Of a DNA stretch of 64,000 nucleotides, positions 46,640 to 57,190 are shown piece by piece. Source of the DNA: Deroplatys truncata (Eukaryota > Arthropoda > Insecta > Mantodea > Mantidae); assembly GCA_030765065.1 (NCBI GenBank), contig CM060983.1, forward strand, positions 50,714,067-50,778,066. Direction: 5' to 3'. Made by a program: the position numbers and the translations under genes. The notes under the pieces are model-generated. The model saw only the letters and a program-made list of their open reading frames with translations, made no database searches and was not told the origin of the DNA. How positions within the stretch are numbered: the stretch's first letter is position 1; each line of letters starts with the position of its first letter.

Positions 46640-47543
46640 TCTGATGTGTTACACTCACATGACTTTCTCTACTCTTGTACAATCTAATTTTACAAACGCC
46701 TATTCTCCATATGCTTCATGTTATTCGAGATATCGAGATGTCAATCTTATTGGTAATTTTCTTGTAGATGCAAGGGGAATATGGTAGCTTTTAAGCGATA
46801 GTCAAATATTTTAACGCTGGTTGCTATGTGGCGCATTCCATTCTCTTTGCATGTCCAGGACATAAAAAATGAATAACGCATTTGAGAAAAAGTAAAAGTA
46901 TTGGAAAATTTAAGGAAATAACAAGCAATATCTCGAAAACGGTTCACTCAACAAAAGAAATGTATATGACATAAGTTGTGTATTTTAACGCGCTCTACAT
47001 TTTTTGTGTAGTAAAATTTTGTCTATCTCTTATGGTTTACCAGTTATGCAAAAGTCGTTCACAATGAAGAATACTTTTGGAGACATTCCCAGAAAATTCG
47101 AGATATACATTTCATTTCTCATCACATTACCCTAAACATATGATATTTTCATTAAAATCGTTAGAGCCATTTTTGAGAAAATTAAAATTTTCGAAAAATG
47201 TTCCATGTAAAGGGTAGTCTGGGGTGGGGGGATTTTCTTGAAAACCTTCGTGTCGCATCTCTGGAAGATACTGAACCTAAATACCAAGTTTGGTGCTTAT
47301 CCGATTGTTCGTTTTTGAGTTATGCTGTTCACAGACACACACACACACAGACACACACACACACACACAGACACACACACACAGACACACACACACACAG
47401 ACACACACACGGACATGTTTCTAAAAATGCTTTTTTTGGATTCAGGAGGTCTCAAAACGTGTATTTCCGGTGAAATCTCGGTATCGAATTTTTGGGTGGA
47501 ATGCAATACTTCCCCTACTTACTATACGTAGTAGAGAAAGTAA
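46640..47543 (-). mobile_element. Inner HINE-I with long compound microsatellite
   Basis: TCTGATGTGTTACAC...GTAGTAGAGAAAGTAA inside another HINE-I. CA/CAGA microsatellite at 47335-47411. Confidence 0.92.
47335..47411. repeat. CA/CAGA compound microsatellite
   Basis: CACACACAGACACACAC-type array at the fixed HINE site; it explains His/Thr-rich and Cys/Val-rich ORFs here. Confidence 0.93.
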
Positions 47544-48014
47544 TAAATAACGAATTCCCATTTGAGAAAAAGTACAAGTATTGGAAACTTTAAGGGAATA
47601 ACAAGCAATATCTCGAAAATGTTTCACTCAACAGAAAAAATGTAAATGACATAAATTCTGTATTTTAACACGATCTACATTTTTTGTGTAGTAAAATTTT
47701 GTCTATCTCTTATGGTTTACCAGTTATGCAAAAGTCGTTCACAATGAAGAATACTTTTGGAGACATTCCCAGCAAATTCAAGATATACATTTTATTTGTC
47801 ATAAAAATATCTTAAACATATAATGTTTTAATCAAAATCGTTAGAGCCTTTTTTGAGAAAATTAAAATTTTCGAAAAATCTTCCATGTAAAGGGTACTCT
47901 GGGGTGGGGGGATTTTCTTGAAAACCTTCGTGTCGCATCCTTGGAAGATACTGAACCAAAATACCAAGTTTGGTGTTTATCCGACTGTTCGTTTCTGAGT
48001 TATGCTGTTCACAG

Positions 48015-48027
48015 ACAGACAGACACG

Positions 48028-48058
<31 letters not shown>
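48015..48058. repeat. CA/CG microsatellite in outer HINE-I
   Basis: GACAGACACGCACGCGCGCA then a CA run, at the fixed HINE site. Confidence 0.9.
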
Positions 48059-48221
48059 GGACATTTTTCCAAAAATGCTTTGGATTCAGGGAGTCTCAAA
48101 ACATGTATTTCCGGTGAAATCTCGGTATGAAATTTTTGGGTGAAATACAATACTTCCCCTACTTACTATGCGTAGTAGAGAAAGCAAAAATTCTTAAATT
48201 TCTCTACAGGGTAATATAAAA

Positions 48222-48575
48222 ACATCTATTGCGTTACATTCGCATGAATTTCTCTGCCCTCTATTGCTTATTAGTGGTTATATATAATTATTCTTACGAA
48301 AGCTTTTTTTCCAATTTATTTTAATCCAGATAAGGCTTTTCGGAAATAGCTACATTACACATTTCATAGTAGATACAAAGGGAATAGCGTTAGTCAAATG
48401 TTTGAACTAGACGCCATACGTTGGTATTCGCGTGCAATCGCGTGAAACAACTGAGTATCGAAAACACTTGAAAAGAATGGCTGAGTGTTAAACAATTCGA
48501 ACGATTAATAACGATTCGAATTATTTGAAATTATTATTTGAAATAAACTTCGTTTTAAAGAGATCTACATGTTTA
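48222..48575 (-). mobile_element. HINE-II 3'-part
   Basis: GCGTTACATTCGCATGAATT, TCTCTGCCCTCTATTGC and GCAGAAATAGC-type blocks to AAAGAGATCTACATG. There it meets the 5' end of a plus-oriented copy, so the two elements face each other. Confidence 0.7.
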
Positions 48576-48686
48576 CTTTCTCTACAGCGTACAGTAAGCA
48601 GAGGAAATATGTATTGTATTTCATCTAAAAGTTCGACACCGAGTTTTAACCGGAAATACATGTTTTGAGGTGCCCTGGGTCCAAAT

Positions 48687-48745
48687 GATGATGATGATGA
48701 TGATGATGATGATATGCGGTTTAAGGGCGCTAAACTGCTAAGGGG
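48687..48745. mobile_element. 59-bp insertion with 9-bp TSD and (GAT)n
   Basis: (GAT)9 followed by GCGGTTTAAGGGCGCTAAAC, flanked by perfect GGTCCAAAT (48678-48686 and 48746-48754). Its 3'-anchored simple repeat suggests a severely truncated retroposon. Confidence 0.6.
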
Positions 48746-48808
48746 GGTCCAAATAAAGCAAGTTCCGTGCGTCTGTGTCTGTCTGTGAACAGCATAGCTC
48801 GAAAACGA

Positions 48809-49895
48809 TGTAGTAGTAGATGTTTTAGTTTAACTGCCCCACGTATGGGCGCCAACTTGAAGTAGTTGTGCCCCACGTATGGGAGCCAACTTGAAGTGGA
48901 TATTGTTCTTGGAGTTTATTTTTTATTTCCACATATGAACGCAATTTTGAAGAAAGTGTTTTGTTGTTGAAACAGTTTATTAGCCTCACGCTTTGGTAGG
49001 CCAATTTGAAGTAGATTGTTTGTTACGTAATACGCTGCTACGTATGTAAAGCTGATTTGAAGATGTATTTTTGTTGTTACACTCCAAGTTTAAAAATATT
49101 ATATTAACTTTGTTAATAAACTGATTCTATAGGTTTCATTTATGTTTATGTTTGCCTCGGCTGCGTCAGTATTGTTTTAGAGACACGTTTCTCTTAATCA
49201 GGGCGTGGTGCGGCAAGAATTTAGGCTTACACAGATTTTAAGTTTTAAATCACTTCCTTTTATTAATCCTTGACACAAAATAAATAGCGCTACACTGATA
49301 TTAAGAGCTGTGAGATTCTTTTATTTAATACTTGCACATTGTTTACGCGTATATCTAATTTTCGTTTTTCACGAATACGTAATATTTCTTTAGAGAACAC
49401 ATCTTCCATCCGGTCACTACCAAGGTCTGCAGGCAACTGAACATATTTTAACCGTCCAAACCCGTCCGTAAGTTTCTGTATTTCATGTCTCTGATTGGCT
49501 AATCCTAGTCCAATAGAATACCTGCATTTTACTAAAGATTTTTCTGACTGTTGATTGGCTATTTTCAAACTGTCACAAGAATTTACATTATCGTTGCTCT
49601 AATCATGACTAGTAGCATTTAAACTCTCAAACTCATTATTGCCTCAAGGTTACCTCATTGTTACTTCATTATTAGCAACTTTAAACTTATTATTCTCACA
49701 GCTCTTACATTTTTAAATTACATAATGCACTCACATAACACTATTAAACATGTTTACAATAATATAAGCATTTGCAATGACTGCTACATACATTTTAAAA
49801 ATTATTACATACATATTACTTCAAGGTGGCTGGTATTAAATTTACATATTATATAATTTAATTGAAATTATTCAAATGTTAAAAATACTGCCTCA
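48809..49895 (-). mobile_element. Solo LTR-A5 (1087 bp), TSD ACGA
   Basis: Minus strand reads TGAGGCAGTATTTTTAAC...TCTACTACTACA, flanked by perfect ACGA (48805-48808 and 49896-49899) inside a HINE. This is the longest LTR-A, because its PBS-like ladder holds at least five modules. CCAAT-type motif (AGCCAATCAG, about 49495) and GACGCAGCCGAGGCAAACAT (about 49153-49172) are in place. Confidence 0.84.
48836..49064 (-). repeat. PBS-like module ladder, 5 units, in LTR-A5
   Basis: Plus-strand GCCCCACGTATGGGCGCC followed by AACTTGAAGTAG (48836), GCCCCACGTATGGGAGCC followed by AACTTGAAGTGG (48870), then decayed units near 48926, 48981 and 49031 that still end in TTTGAAG. In LTR sense each is CTTCA followed by a tRNA-Lys-like primer site. 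The two outermost units are the best preserved. Confidence 0.78.
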
Positions 49896-50579
49896 ACGAA
49901 AAGTCGGGTAAATACCAAAGTTAGTACTTAAGTTTAATAACTTCCAAGAATACGACACGAAGATTTTGAAGAAAACCCTCCCACCCCAGACTGCCCTTTA
50001 CATGCAACATTTTTTAAACATTCTGATTTTCTCAAAAGCGGCTCTAACGATTTTGATTAAAATATCATATGTTTAAGATATTTTCATGGCAAATAGAATG
50101 TATTTCTTGAATTTCCTGAGAATGTCCCCAGAAGTCCTTTACATTGTGAATGACTTTTGCATAACTGGTAAACATAAGAGATACACAACATTTTACTACA
50201 CAAAAGTTTAGATCCCGTCAAAAAACACAATTTGTCACAGCCTTTTGTTTTTGGTCGAGTGAACCATTTCCGAGATATTCCTTGTTATTTGTTTAAATTT
50301 TCCAATACCTACACTTTTTCTCAATTGGGGATTCGTTATTCGCTTTTTTATGTCCTGGACACACAATGAGAATGGAATGTGCCACATAGCAACCAGCTCT
50401 TAAAAGATTTGAGTATCGCTTAAAGCCTACCATATTCCCCTTGCACCTACAAGAAAATTAACAATAAGATAGTTTGTGCAAATGTTTATCTCGATTAACA
50501 TGAAGTAGATGGAGAATAAGCGTTTGTAAAAATAGTTTTTACAAGAGTAGAAAAAGTCATGGGAGTGCAAAACATCATT

Positions 50580-50985
50580 TTTTGTGTAGTCGTTTACTAG
50601 CTATACAGATTATACAAACCGCCTTCCGAATGAAGTGAAGTTCATAGGCTATTCCCAGAAAATTCGAAATATATATTTGCTTTGCAATGTATATATGTTT
50701 AATACATGGTATATTAATCAAAATCGTTATAGCCACTTTTTAAAAAATAAAAAATTTCGAAAAACGTTCATGTAAAGGATGTTTGGGGTGCGGCATTTTC
50801 TTGAAAATCTTCGTGTCGCATCCTTGTTAGATACTAAACTCAAATACCAAGTTTGGTATTTATCCGACTTTTGGGTTTTGAGTTATGCTGTCTAGAGCCA
50901 ACACCACACACGGACATGCATTAAAATGCTTTATTTGGATTCAAGACGACCCAAAACATGCATTTCAGCTAAGCCTTTCACTGAT
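50580..50985 (-). mobile_element. HINE-II fragment lacking both ends
   Basis: Starts in the middle block (TTTTTGTGTAGTCGTTTAC), runs through ATCTTCGTGTCGCATCCTTG and CACACACGGACATGC to AAACATGCATTTCAGC, then is lost. Confidence 0.7.
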
Positions 50986-52304
50986 TTAAATACTTGCATA
51001 CTTTAGCCAGTTAAAAACTCTTCTTGGGTGTTTATGTAATTGTGTGGTACTACCTAAGCCATGTCCACATAATCATATGCCTTGCCAAGCTTAGATCACC
51101 TTCCACCGGTTTCCCCATCTTCCCTTCCTGTGTACATAGGAGTAGCTCTGGACTATGATCGGGTCCCGGTCCCATGAGCCACTCCCTGTGGGTGGTCTTG
51201 CCGAGTACATGTTGACACCGGCGTCTAGAACCGCCCCCAGGAATAGAAGCAGCAGAAGAAGAAGTGACCACGGGACCCACCGGGACAATTGGTGGAGGCG
51301 CACGTGTCTTGCTCACGGTGGGGTAGTTACTCCTATGACCCGATAGAGCAACGAGCCCCTTTTAACCGATATGTAAATAATCAAGGTTCATAGATATTAA
51401 CAATCAATAAGCACAGATATACCACTAAGTACAACAAGAATAACTTAGAAGATATAAGTAAGCATCTTTGTGTCAATTATAAAGTAGCATTGCAACACAG
51501 GGAATTGGAAAATAGCAGCTGCAATAAGAGAGAGGATCGACGTAGAAAGAGATGCAGACAGACTGAAATTCCTGGAAGTGTCAGTCGCAGAAAAAGGAGA
51601 TGGATAAAATGAGAGGTTGCATGAGAGAGAAAGCCTGCATGTGAAAGAGATAGAGATAGAAGAAAATTCGCCAAGAGTCCAGTGAAGCCTGACCCTTAAA
51701 GCTTAGACAATTTAACTTGCTAAGCAATTGCCAATCAAAAGGCACGTTACAAATATTGGGGCGAATGTTCTCTTCAGCACATTTCAGGAATTCACCCAGA
51801 ACTTATACATACTCTTGATTTTCTACTGATGGTGAGAGGAGACGCTGTATATGCTACGTGTTGCGAAGGGTGGGGGAGATAGCGTGACGATGAGAAATAG
51901 CTTTCTCAAAACTTATTTAGATTGAGGATATAGGAAATAATTCAGATATGTAAATAAGGGAATAGAGTTGAAGCAGCTTTAAAAATTGTTTTCGGTGTTT
52001 TTGGAATAAAGTGCAATTTTAGAACTGAACGCGTGGTCATGATTTGCGTTCACCCACACCTGATATTGCAACGATAGGGATAGTTTTCACTTTCAGCATT
52101 TTCGAGAACGAGAAACGCAGCCGGCAAACATCAAACCCAAGACGCCCAGATGACCGGAGGAGAATTCACGCTTAAGGTTGTGCGACAAGCGCACACCCGC
52201 TACAGTTTCTCGTATCGCTCTCAAATTCTTAGTTTAAGAGAAAAAGTGTTATGGAATTTTTACTGTGTATCAGAGAAAATAATTAATTTCAACTGAAGTG
52301 TTTA
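50986..52304. other. Unassigned, partly GC-rich stretch
   Basis: 51050-51350 is clearly GC-richer than its surroundings and has ORFs on three frames (minus 51316-51050 is the longest), with no recognised domain. A short inverted pair CATAGGAGT (51137) / ACTCCTATG (51330) flanks its core. 51400-52300 is AT-rich. This may be a single-copy segment or an unrecognised element. Confidence 0.3.
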
Positions 52305-52308
52305 ATAT

Positions 52309-53265
52309 TGAGGCAGTATTTTAACACTTAAATGATTTCAGTCTAATTATATAATATATAAATTCAATAACAGCCCGCCTTAAAGCAATATGTGTATGTA
52401 ACAAGATATAATAAGCTGTATATTAGTCATTGTATATGTTTATATTATTGTATAAATGTGTAATAATGTTATGTAAGTGTATTATGTAATTTAATATTGT
52501 AGGAGCTGTGAGAAATATGTCAAAAGCTGCTAACAATGAGGTACCTTGAGGCAATAATGAGTAAGAAGGTTTAATAATGATACTAATCATTCTTGGAAAC
52601 AATAATGCAATTTTTGTGACAGTTTATAAATAGTCAATCAACAACCAGATAGAAGGTTAAGTTAAATGAAAGTATTCTATTGGAGTAGGAATAGCCAATC
52701 AGAGACTTAAAATACAGAAATTTACAAATTTAGGCGGTAGAAATCAACTCAGTTGCTTGTAGACAGCGCTCATAACTGGACGCGTTGCTTGCAGATAGTG
52801 TTTCTAACCGGATGCGAGATGTGTCCTCGAGAAATTTAATATACATTAATTGTGAGACGAAAAATAGTTTACGTGTTAAAAAGTGCAAGTAATTAATAAC
52901 AAAGAATCTCTCAGCTCTCTCTCTCTCTCTCTCTCTATCAGTGAAGTGTTATTTAAATCGTGTCAAGCATTAATAAATGGAGTGAAGTAAACTTATAATC
53001 TGTGTAAGCCTACATTCTTCAGTCTCACCACGCCTTGTTAAGACAGTCATGTCTCTAAAAAATAAATACTGACGCAGACGAGGCAAACATAAATATATAA
53101 TAGTTAAAGAAACAGTCAAAATTACAGAGTTAATATCTTTTAAACTATTTGGGGGGGGGCAAAGGCCACCGGAAAGTGCATTTGGGGCGAAGGCATACCT
53201 GCGGTGCAACTACTTCAAGTTCGGCTCCCCAACAGTCGAAATACAATACAACTCATACAACTTCA
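52309..53265 (+). mobile_element. Solo LTR-A6 (957 bp), TSD ATAT/GTAT
   Basis: TGAGGCAGTATTTTAACAC...ATACAACTTCA; flanking tetramers ATAT (52305-52308) and GTAT (53266-53269) differ at one base. It has (CT)n before TATCAGTGAAGTG (52913-52936), GACGCAGACGAGGCAAACAT and two GGGGCGAAGGC-type units (53155-53195). The short ladder includes CGGCTCCCCAACAG. Confidence 0.74.
52913..52936. repeat. (CT)n tract in LTR-A6
   Basis: About 12 CT units, expanded relative to the CAGCTCTCTATATC sequence of the other LTR-A copies. Confidence 0.88.
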
Positions 53266-53456
53266 GTATATTTTAACGAGTGCACAACAATCCTTAAATC
53301 CGTGATTCCTGAAGCTATCGAAAAAATTTCAAGCTAATAGGTTATAAGTTATGGCCCAAAGAGCATTTTGAATAGTGAAAAATGCGGGGAAAATAAGGAA
53401 TTGAGAAAGCATGAAAATACAAGCTATAAGTGTAATAAAAACACAAATAACAAAAA

Positions 53457-54225
53457 TCAGTTGCGTTATATTCACGTGACGTTCTCTATCCTGCATCGGT
53501 TGTTAGTGGGAATCCAAATTATTCTTACGAAAGTTTATTTTCGGAAATCTACATTACACATTTCTTTATAGATATAAAGGGAATAGCGATTGTCAAATGT
53601 TTAAGAACTGCACGCTCTACGCTGGCCTATACGCTATACGCAATCGTGAGAAACAACTGAAAATCGACAAAACTTTAAAAGAATAACCAAGTATTGAACA
53701 ATTCGAACCGTTTAATAACGGGTATCTCGGAAATGGCTGACACCTCAAAATAGGTAATTTGAAATAAGTTCTATGTTTTAAAGAAAACCATATTTCCGAG
53801 TAGTGCGCTTTCTTCTGTCGCTTAAGATTTATTAGTTACGCAAGGATGTATCAATTTCCTTCTGACTTTACAAGGTATTTACAGAAAATTCCAGATATGC
53901 ATTTTACCATGTAAATATTTTAATATACCATAGAGGCTTTTCAAAAAATATTTAAAAACATGTTCCATGTAAAGGATAGTTTGGGGTCGGGGTTATTTTG
54001 AAAACTCCCGTATCGCATTTTTGGAAAGTGTGTTGTTTATCCGACTTCTCGTTTTTAAGTTATGCTGTTCATAGACAGACACAGACGCACGGACCTTTTT
54101 CTTAAAATGCTCTGTTTATTCAAGGGGCCTTAAAACATGTGTTTCTGTCGAAATCTCGGTTTCGAATTTTTAGGTGGAATGCTAACCCTTCTCTACTTAG
54201 TATGTATGTGGTAGAGAAAGTAAAC
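53457..54225 (-). mobile_element. HINE-II copy
   Basis: CAGTTGCGTTATATTCACGT 3' end and type II blocks. Its 5' end GGTAGAGAAAGTAA is at about 54225. First member of a head-to-tail array. Confidence 0.75.
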
Positions 54226-54362
54226 ATTTTGTATGCGTTCAAAGGACCTCAAAACATATATTTACGATGAAATCTCGACATTGAGCTTTTGGGTGGAATA
54301 CAATACTGCTGTTTTATTTACTATATTTTTTACTATTTATTATACGTAGTAGAGAAAGTAAA
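54226..54362 (-). mobile_element. HINE 5'-end fragment in tandem array
   Basis: TTTGTATGCGTTCAAAGGAC to GTAGTAGAGAAAGTAAAAA: only the 5' 135 bp remains between two other copies. Confidence 0.75.
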
Positions 54363-54365
54363 AAA

Positions 54366-54588
54366 TTCTTATGTGTTACACTCACATGACTTTCTCTACT
54401 CTTGTACAAACTATTTTTACAAACGCTTATTCTCCATACGCTTCATGTTAATCGAGATGTTAACCTTATTGCTAATTTTCTTGTAGATGCAAGGGGAATT
54501 GGTAGGCTTTAAGCGATAGTCAATTATTTTAAGAGCTGGTTGCTATGTGGAGTATTCCATTCTCTTTGCATTAGCAGGACAAAAAAAT
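54366..54588 (-). mobile_element. HINE-I 3'-end fragment in tandem array
   Basis: TCTTATGTGTTACAC to GCATTAGCAGGACAAAAAAA. Truncated at the same A-run used by the nested insertions elsewhere. Confidence 0.82.
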
Positions 54589-54591
54589 TCT

Positions 54592-55517
54592 GATGTGTTA
54601 CACTCACATGACTTTCTCTACTCTTGTACAAACTATTTTTACAAACTCTTATTCTCCATCTATTTCATATTAATCGAGATAAATATTTGCAGAAACGATC
54701 TTTTGACCTGCAAAGAGAATTACATTTTACACATAGTGACCAGTTCTAAAAATATTTGACTATCGTTTAAGGCGTACTATGTTCCCCTTGTCTTGTAATT
54801 GCAAGGGCAATATGGAAATACAGTAGCCTTTAAGCATGATATATATCTTAATAGCTGGTTGCCAGGTGCAGCACCATTCTCTTTGCCACAGATTAATACT
54901 CTTTGCATATCCAAGACAAAAAAATGAATAACGAATTCCCATTTGAGAAAATAAGTATTGAAAAATTTAAGGGAATAACAAGCAATATCTCGAAAATGGT
55001 TCACTCAACAAAAAGATGTATATGACATAATTTTTTTGTGTAGTAAAAATTTGTCTATCTCTTATGGTTTACCAGTTATGCAAAAGTCGTTCACAATGAA
55101 GAATACTTTTGGAGACATTCCCAGAAAATTCGAGGTATACATTTCATTTGTCATAAAAATATCTTAAACATATGATATTTTAATCAAAATCGTTAGAGCC
55201 ATTTTTGAGAAAATTAAAATTTTCGAAAAATGTTCCATGTAAAAGGTAATCTGGGGTGGTGGGATTTTCTCGAAAACCTTTGTGTCGTGTCTCTGGAAGA
55301 TACTGAGCCTAAACACCAAGTTTGGTGTTTATCCGACTGTTCGTTTCTGAGTTATGCTGTTCACAGACACACACACACACACGGACATGTTTCCAAAAAT
55401 GCTTTATTTGGATTCAGGGGGTCTCAAAATATATATTTCCGGTGAAATCTCGGTATCGAATTTTTGAGTGGAATACAATACTTCCCCTACTTACTATACG
55501 TAGTAGAGAAAGTTAAA
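54592..55517 (-). mobile_element. HINE-I copy (variant block), end of tandem array
   Basis: TCTGATGTGTTACAC to GTAGTAGAGAAAGTTAAAA. Carries the GGGCAATATGGAAATACAGT and GGTGCAGCACCATTC variant block and a CA tract (55368-55382). Confidence 0.87.
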
Positions 55518-56625
55518 ACTCGAATGTTTTCAAAGGTTTAACTAAATTTTACCAGGTTTCTTGGGCAGAAAGCAGGACTATATAACTACTGTTAGCGAAC
55601 CGCCCCCAATATCCTGGCACGAGCCGCCACTGGATCAGAAACCGTTCTCTCTTGGGTGGATTCTTATCTCATAGCTCCATTAACAGGAACAGGGCGAGGA
55701 ATAAAAAGATGAAGGAGAAGCGGTAACTAGCGTACCGGAAAGTGAATAAAGACTTTTTCTTCTCCTTGCCGAACCCTACTCTGGTTCATTTGGGGAGTAT
55801 TATTGTGCTAACAAAACGGACAATCTGCTGGTACTTGTCACAACTCGGAGAGACTCTATTGTTCGATAAAGTACACGCGCTTCCGGGACGAAATTAGACG
55901 TCGGAGAAGAAACTAATTCTTGTAAACATTCCTCTTTATGCAGCTCTGTGAATACCTAATCAGTCCTACGGCAATGGTATCGTCCTTTCGTCTCTTGATG
56001 AAAATAGTATTTCGGATTATTATAGAATATAATGGCAGACGTTTCATATACTTCCCGTTTTATAAAGCCACCACGTTATATTCTGCAAACCGTCTAAAGC
56101 CTGGAAGAAATTCCAGCATTAGCATTTCTCCAGTCAAATGGGGTATGGTTTTACAAGCACGAAAACGCTTTGATGTACTATAGATGTACAGAACAGTATA
56201 TTGCGATATGAGTGAGGAAAGTGCATTATTAAAGAATCGAGGCGAAATTAAATCGAGTATTCTTTATTTCCGAGATTCGCTATGCATTTCACACACATGT
56301 ATTGTACACACGGTCAGTTTAAAACTGCCCGGCGGGTACTTCCGTGAGCGCTCGGGACAACCAGGCTTTGTTCACAAGACTGCGTATATTATTGTAATAG
56401 TTATAATGGGGAACACAACTTAATCAGAAAAGTCTTCTCAGAAAATAATTAATGTACGACATTTCAAACACAGATGTTTCAGCGTTTCATTACTGAATAT
56501 TAGTAACCAAAACACATTTTACAAATTTGTGGTTTGAAACTTATTAACCGTCATCTCCTTGCCTTTGTCAAATTTAAAACTAATGTCGCATCTTAGATAT
56601 TTGAAGTGGGATAGCTGTTCCATTT
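55518..56625. other. Unassigned stretch
   Basis: About 1.1 kb of non-repeat-looking sequence with two short adjacent plus-strand ORFs (55938-56183, 56184-56423) and no recognised domain. One of the better candidates for single-copy DNA. Confidence 0.3.
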
Positions 56626-57190
56626 ATTAGTATCTTTGATCTAACGCATTATTCCCTTTAAAAGCCAATACCTTTGTTTTATTTACAGATATAGTTAAGT
56701 TGTAACGTATTGCATTTTGGCTTAATCTATATACTGCTCTATGTAGATTATCTTCTGTTTCTTGACCCGGCAGAGGGCGATGGATTTTTTCAGGCGTAAA
56801 AATCCTTAGCATGGCTTCCTTCGGAAGGGAAGTAAAGGCAGTGGTCCCTTGTCGTAGATTTACGGCACATAAAAGAACCTCAAGCGTGATAAAGAGGCCT
56901 CTGAGCAAAATCACCGGTCTTTCACGTCCAATATAGAATGGGACGCTAAGAACCACAGCAGTTAAAAAGCGTCCATAAATAAAACTAAATTTAATTTTAA
57001 TTTATATTTCTTGTATTACTGTTTCATCATCAGCATATAGTGAAGTGCTTAAAGGTGTGTTTAATTCTATTTTGATTCCGAACTGTATTTCATTCTTCCA
57101 CTTCAAAACTAGATCGTCAATATATAAGTTAAATAAACTGGGCGTTATGCTACACCCTTGTCGAACACCTTCGTTACCTTCTCCTGTTCC
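56626..57190 (-). pseudogene. Non-LTR retrotransposon reverse-transcriptase fragment, split by SINE-1
   Basis: The minus strand (57190 downward) encodes GVRQGCSITPSLFNLYIDDL and then LYADDETVIQE, the RT motifs with the catalytic ADD (about 57025). After the SINE insertion it continues with TEDNLHRAVYRLSQNA and ISVNKTKVLAFKGN. This is the palm region of a LINE reverse transcriptase (clade not assigned). No N- or C-terminal domains remain. On the upstream side it is cut by an oppositely oriented LINE end. Confidence 0.78.
56765..57006 (+). mobile_element. SINE-1 copy, 5' truncated, TSD TTTCTTG
   Basis: Starts inside the B box (ACCCGGCAGAGGGCGATGG), so the head is lost. The body and A/T-rich tail match 556-848. 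Flanked by TTTCTTG (56758-56764 and 57007-57013). Removing the insert and one repeat brings the surrounding reverse-transcriptase frame back into register, confirming the boundaries. Confidence 0.87.

Larger units (their letters stand above)
46379..48190 (-). mobile_element. Outer HINE-I (variant block) interrupted by inner HINE-I
   Basis: Left part 46379-46639 includes the GGGCAATTTGGAAATACAGT variant block and ends CCAAGAC plus an A-run. Right part 47544-48190 resumes AATAACGAATTCCCATTTG and ends CGTAGTAGAGAAAGCAAAAA. The site of interruption is equivalent to that of the 29.2 kb nest. Confidence 0.9.
48580..50577 (+). mobile_element. HINE copy split by LTR-A5 and a 59-bp insertion
   Basis: TTTACTTTCTCTACAGCG start. 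A 59-bp insert lies at 48687-48745. The HINE breaks at CGAAAACGA (48808) and resumes ACGAAAAGTCGGGTAAATAC (49896). Ends GTAGAAAAAGTCATGGGAGTG with AACATCA. Confidence 0.82.

Noticed and set aside
47198..47531. Recurrent ORFs beginning MFHVKG and containing His/Thr or Cys/Val repeats, seen at more than ten loci
   Set aside because: They are fixed-frame readings of the HINE consensus across its CA/GT tract. Frame and length change with microsatellite length, so this is not a conserved protein family.
55938..56423. Two adjacent ORFs as a possible host gene
   Set aside because: No recognisable domain, signal peptide or splice structure could be supported from sequence alone.
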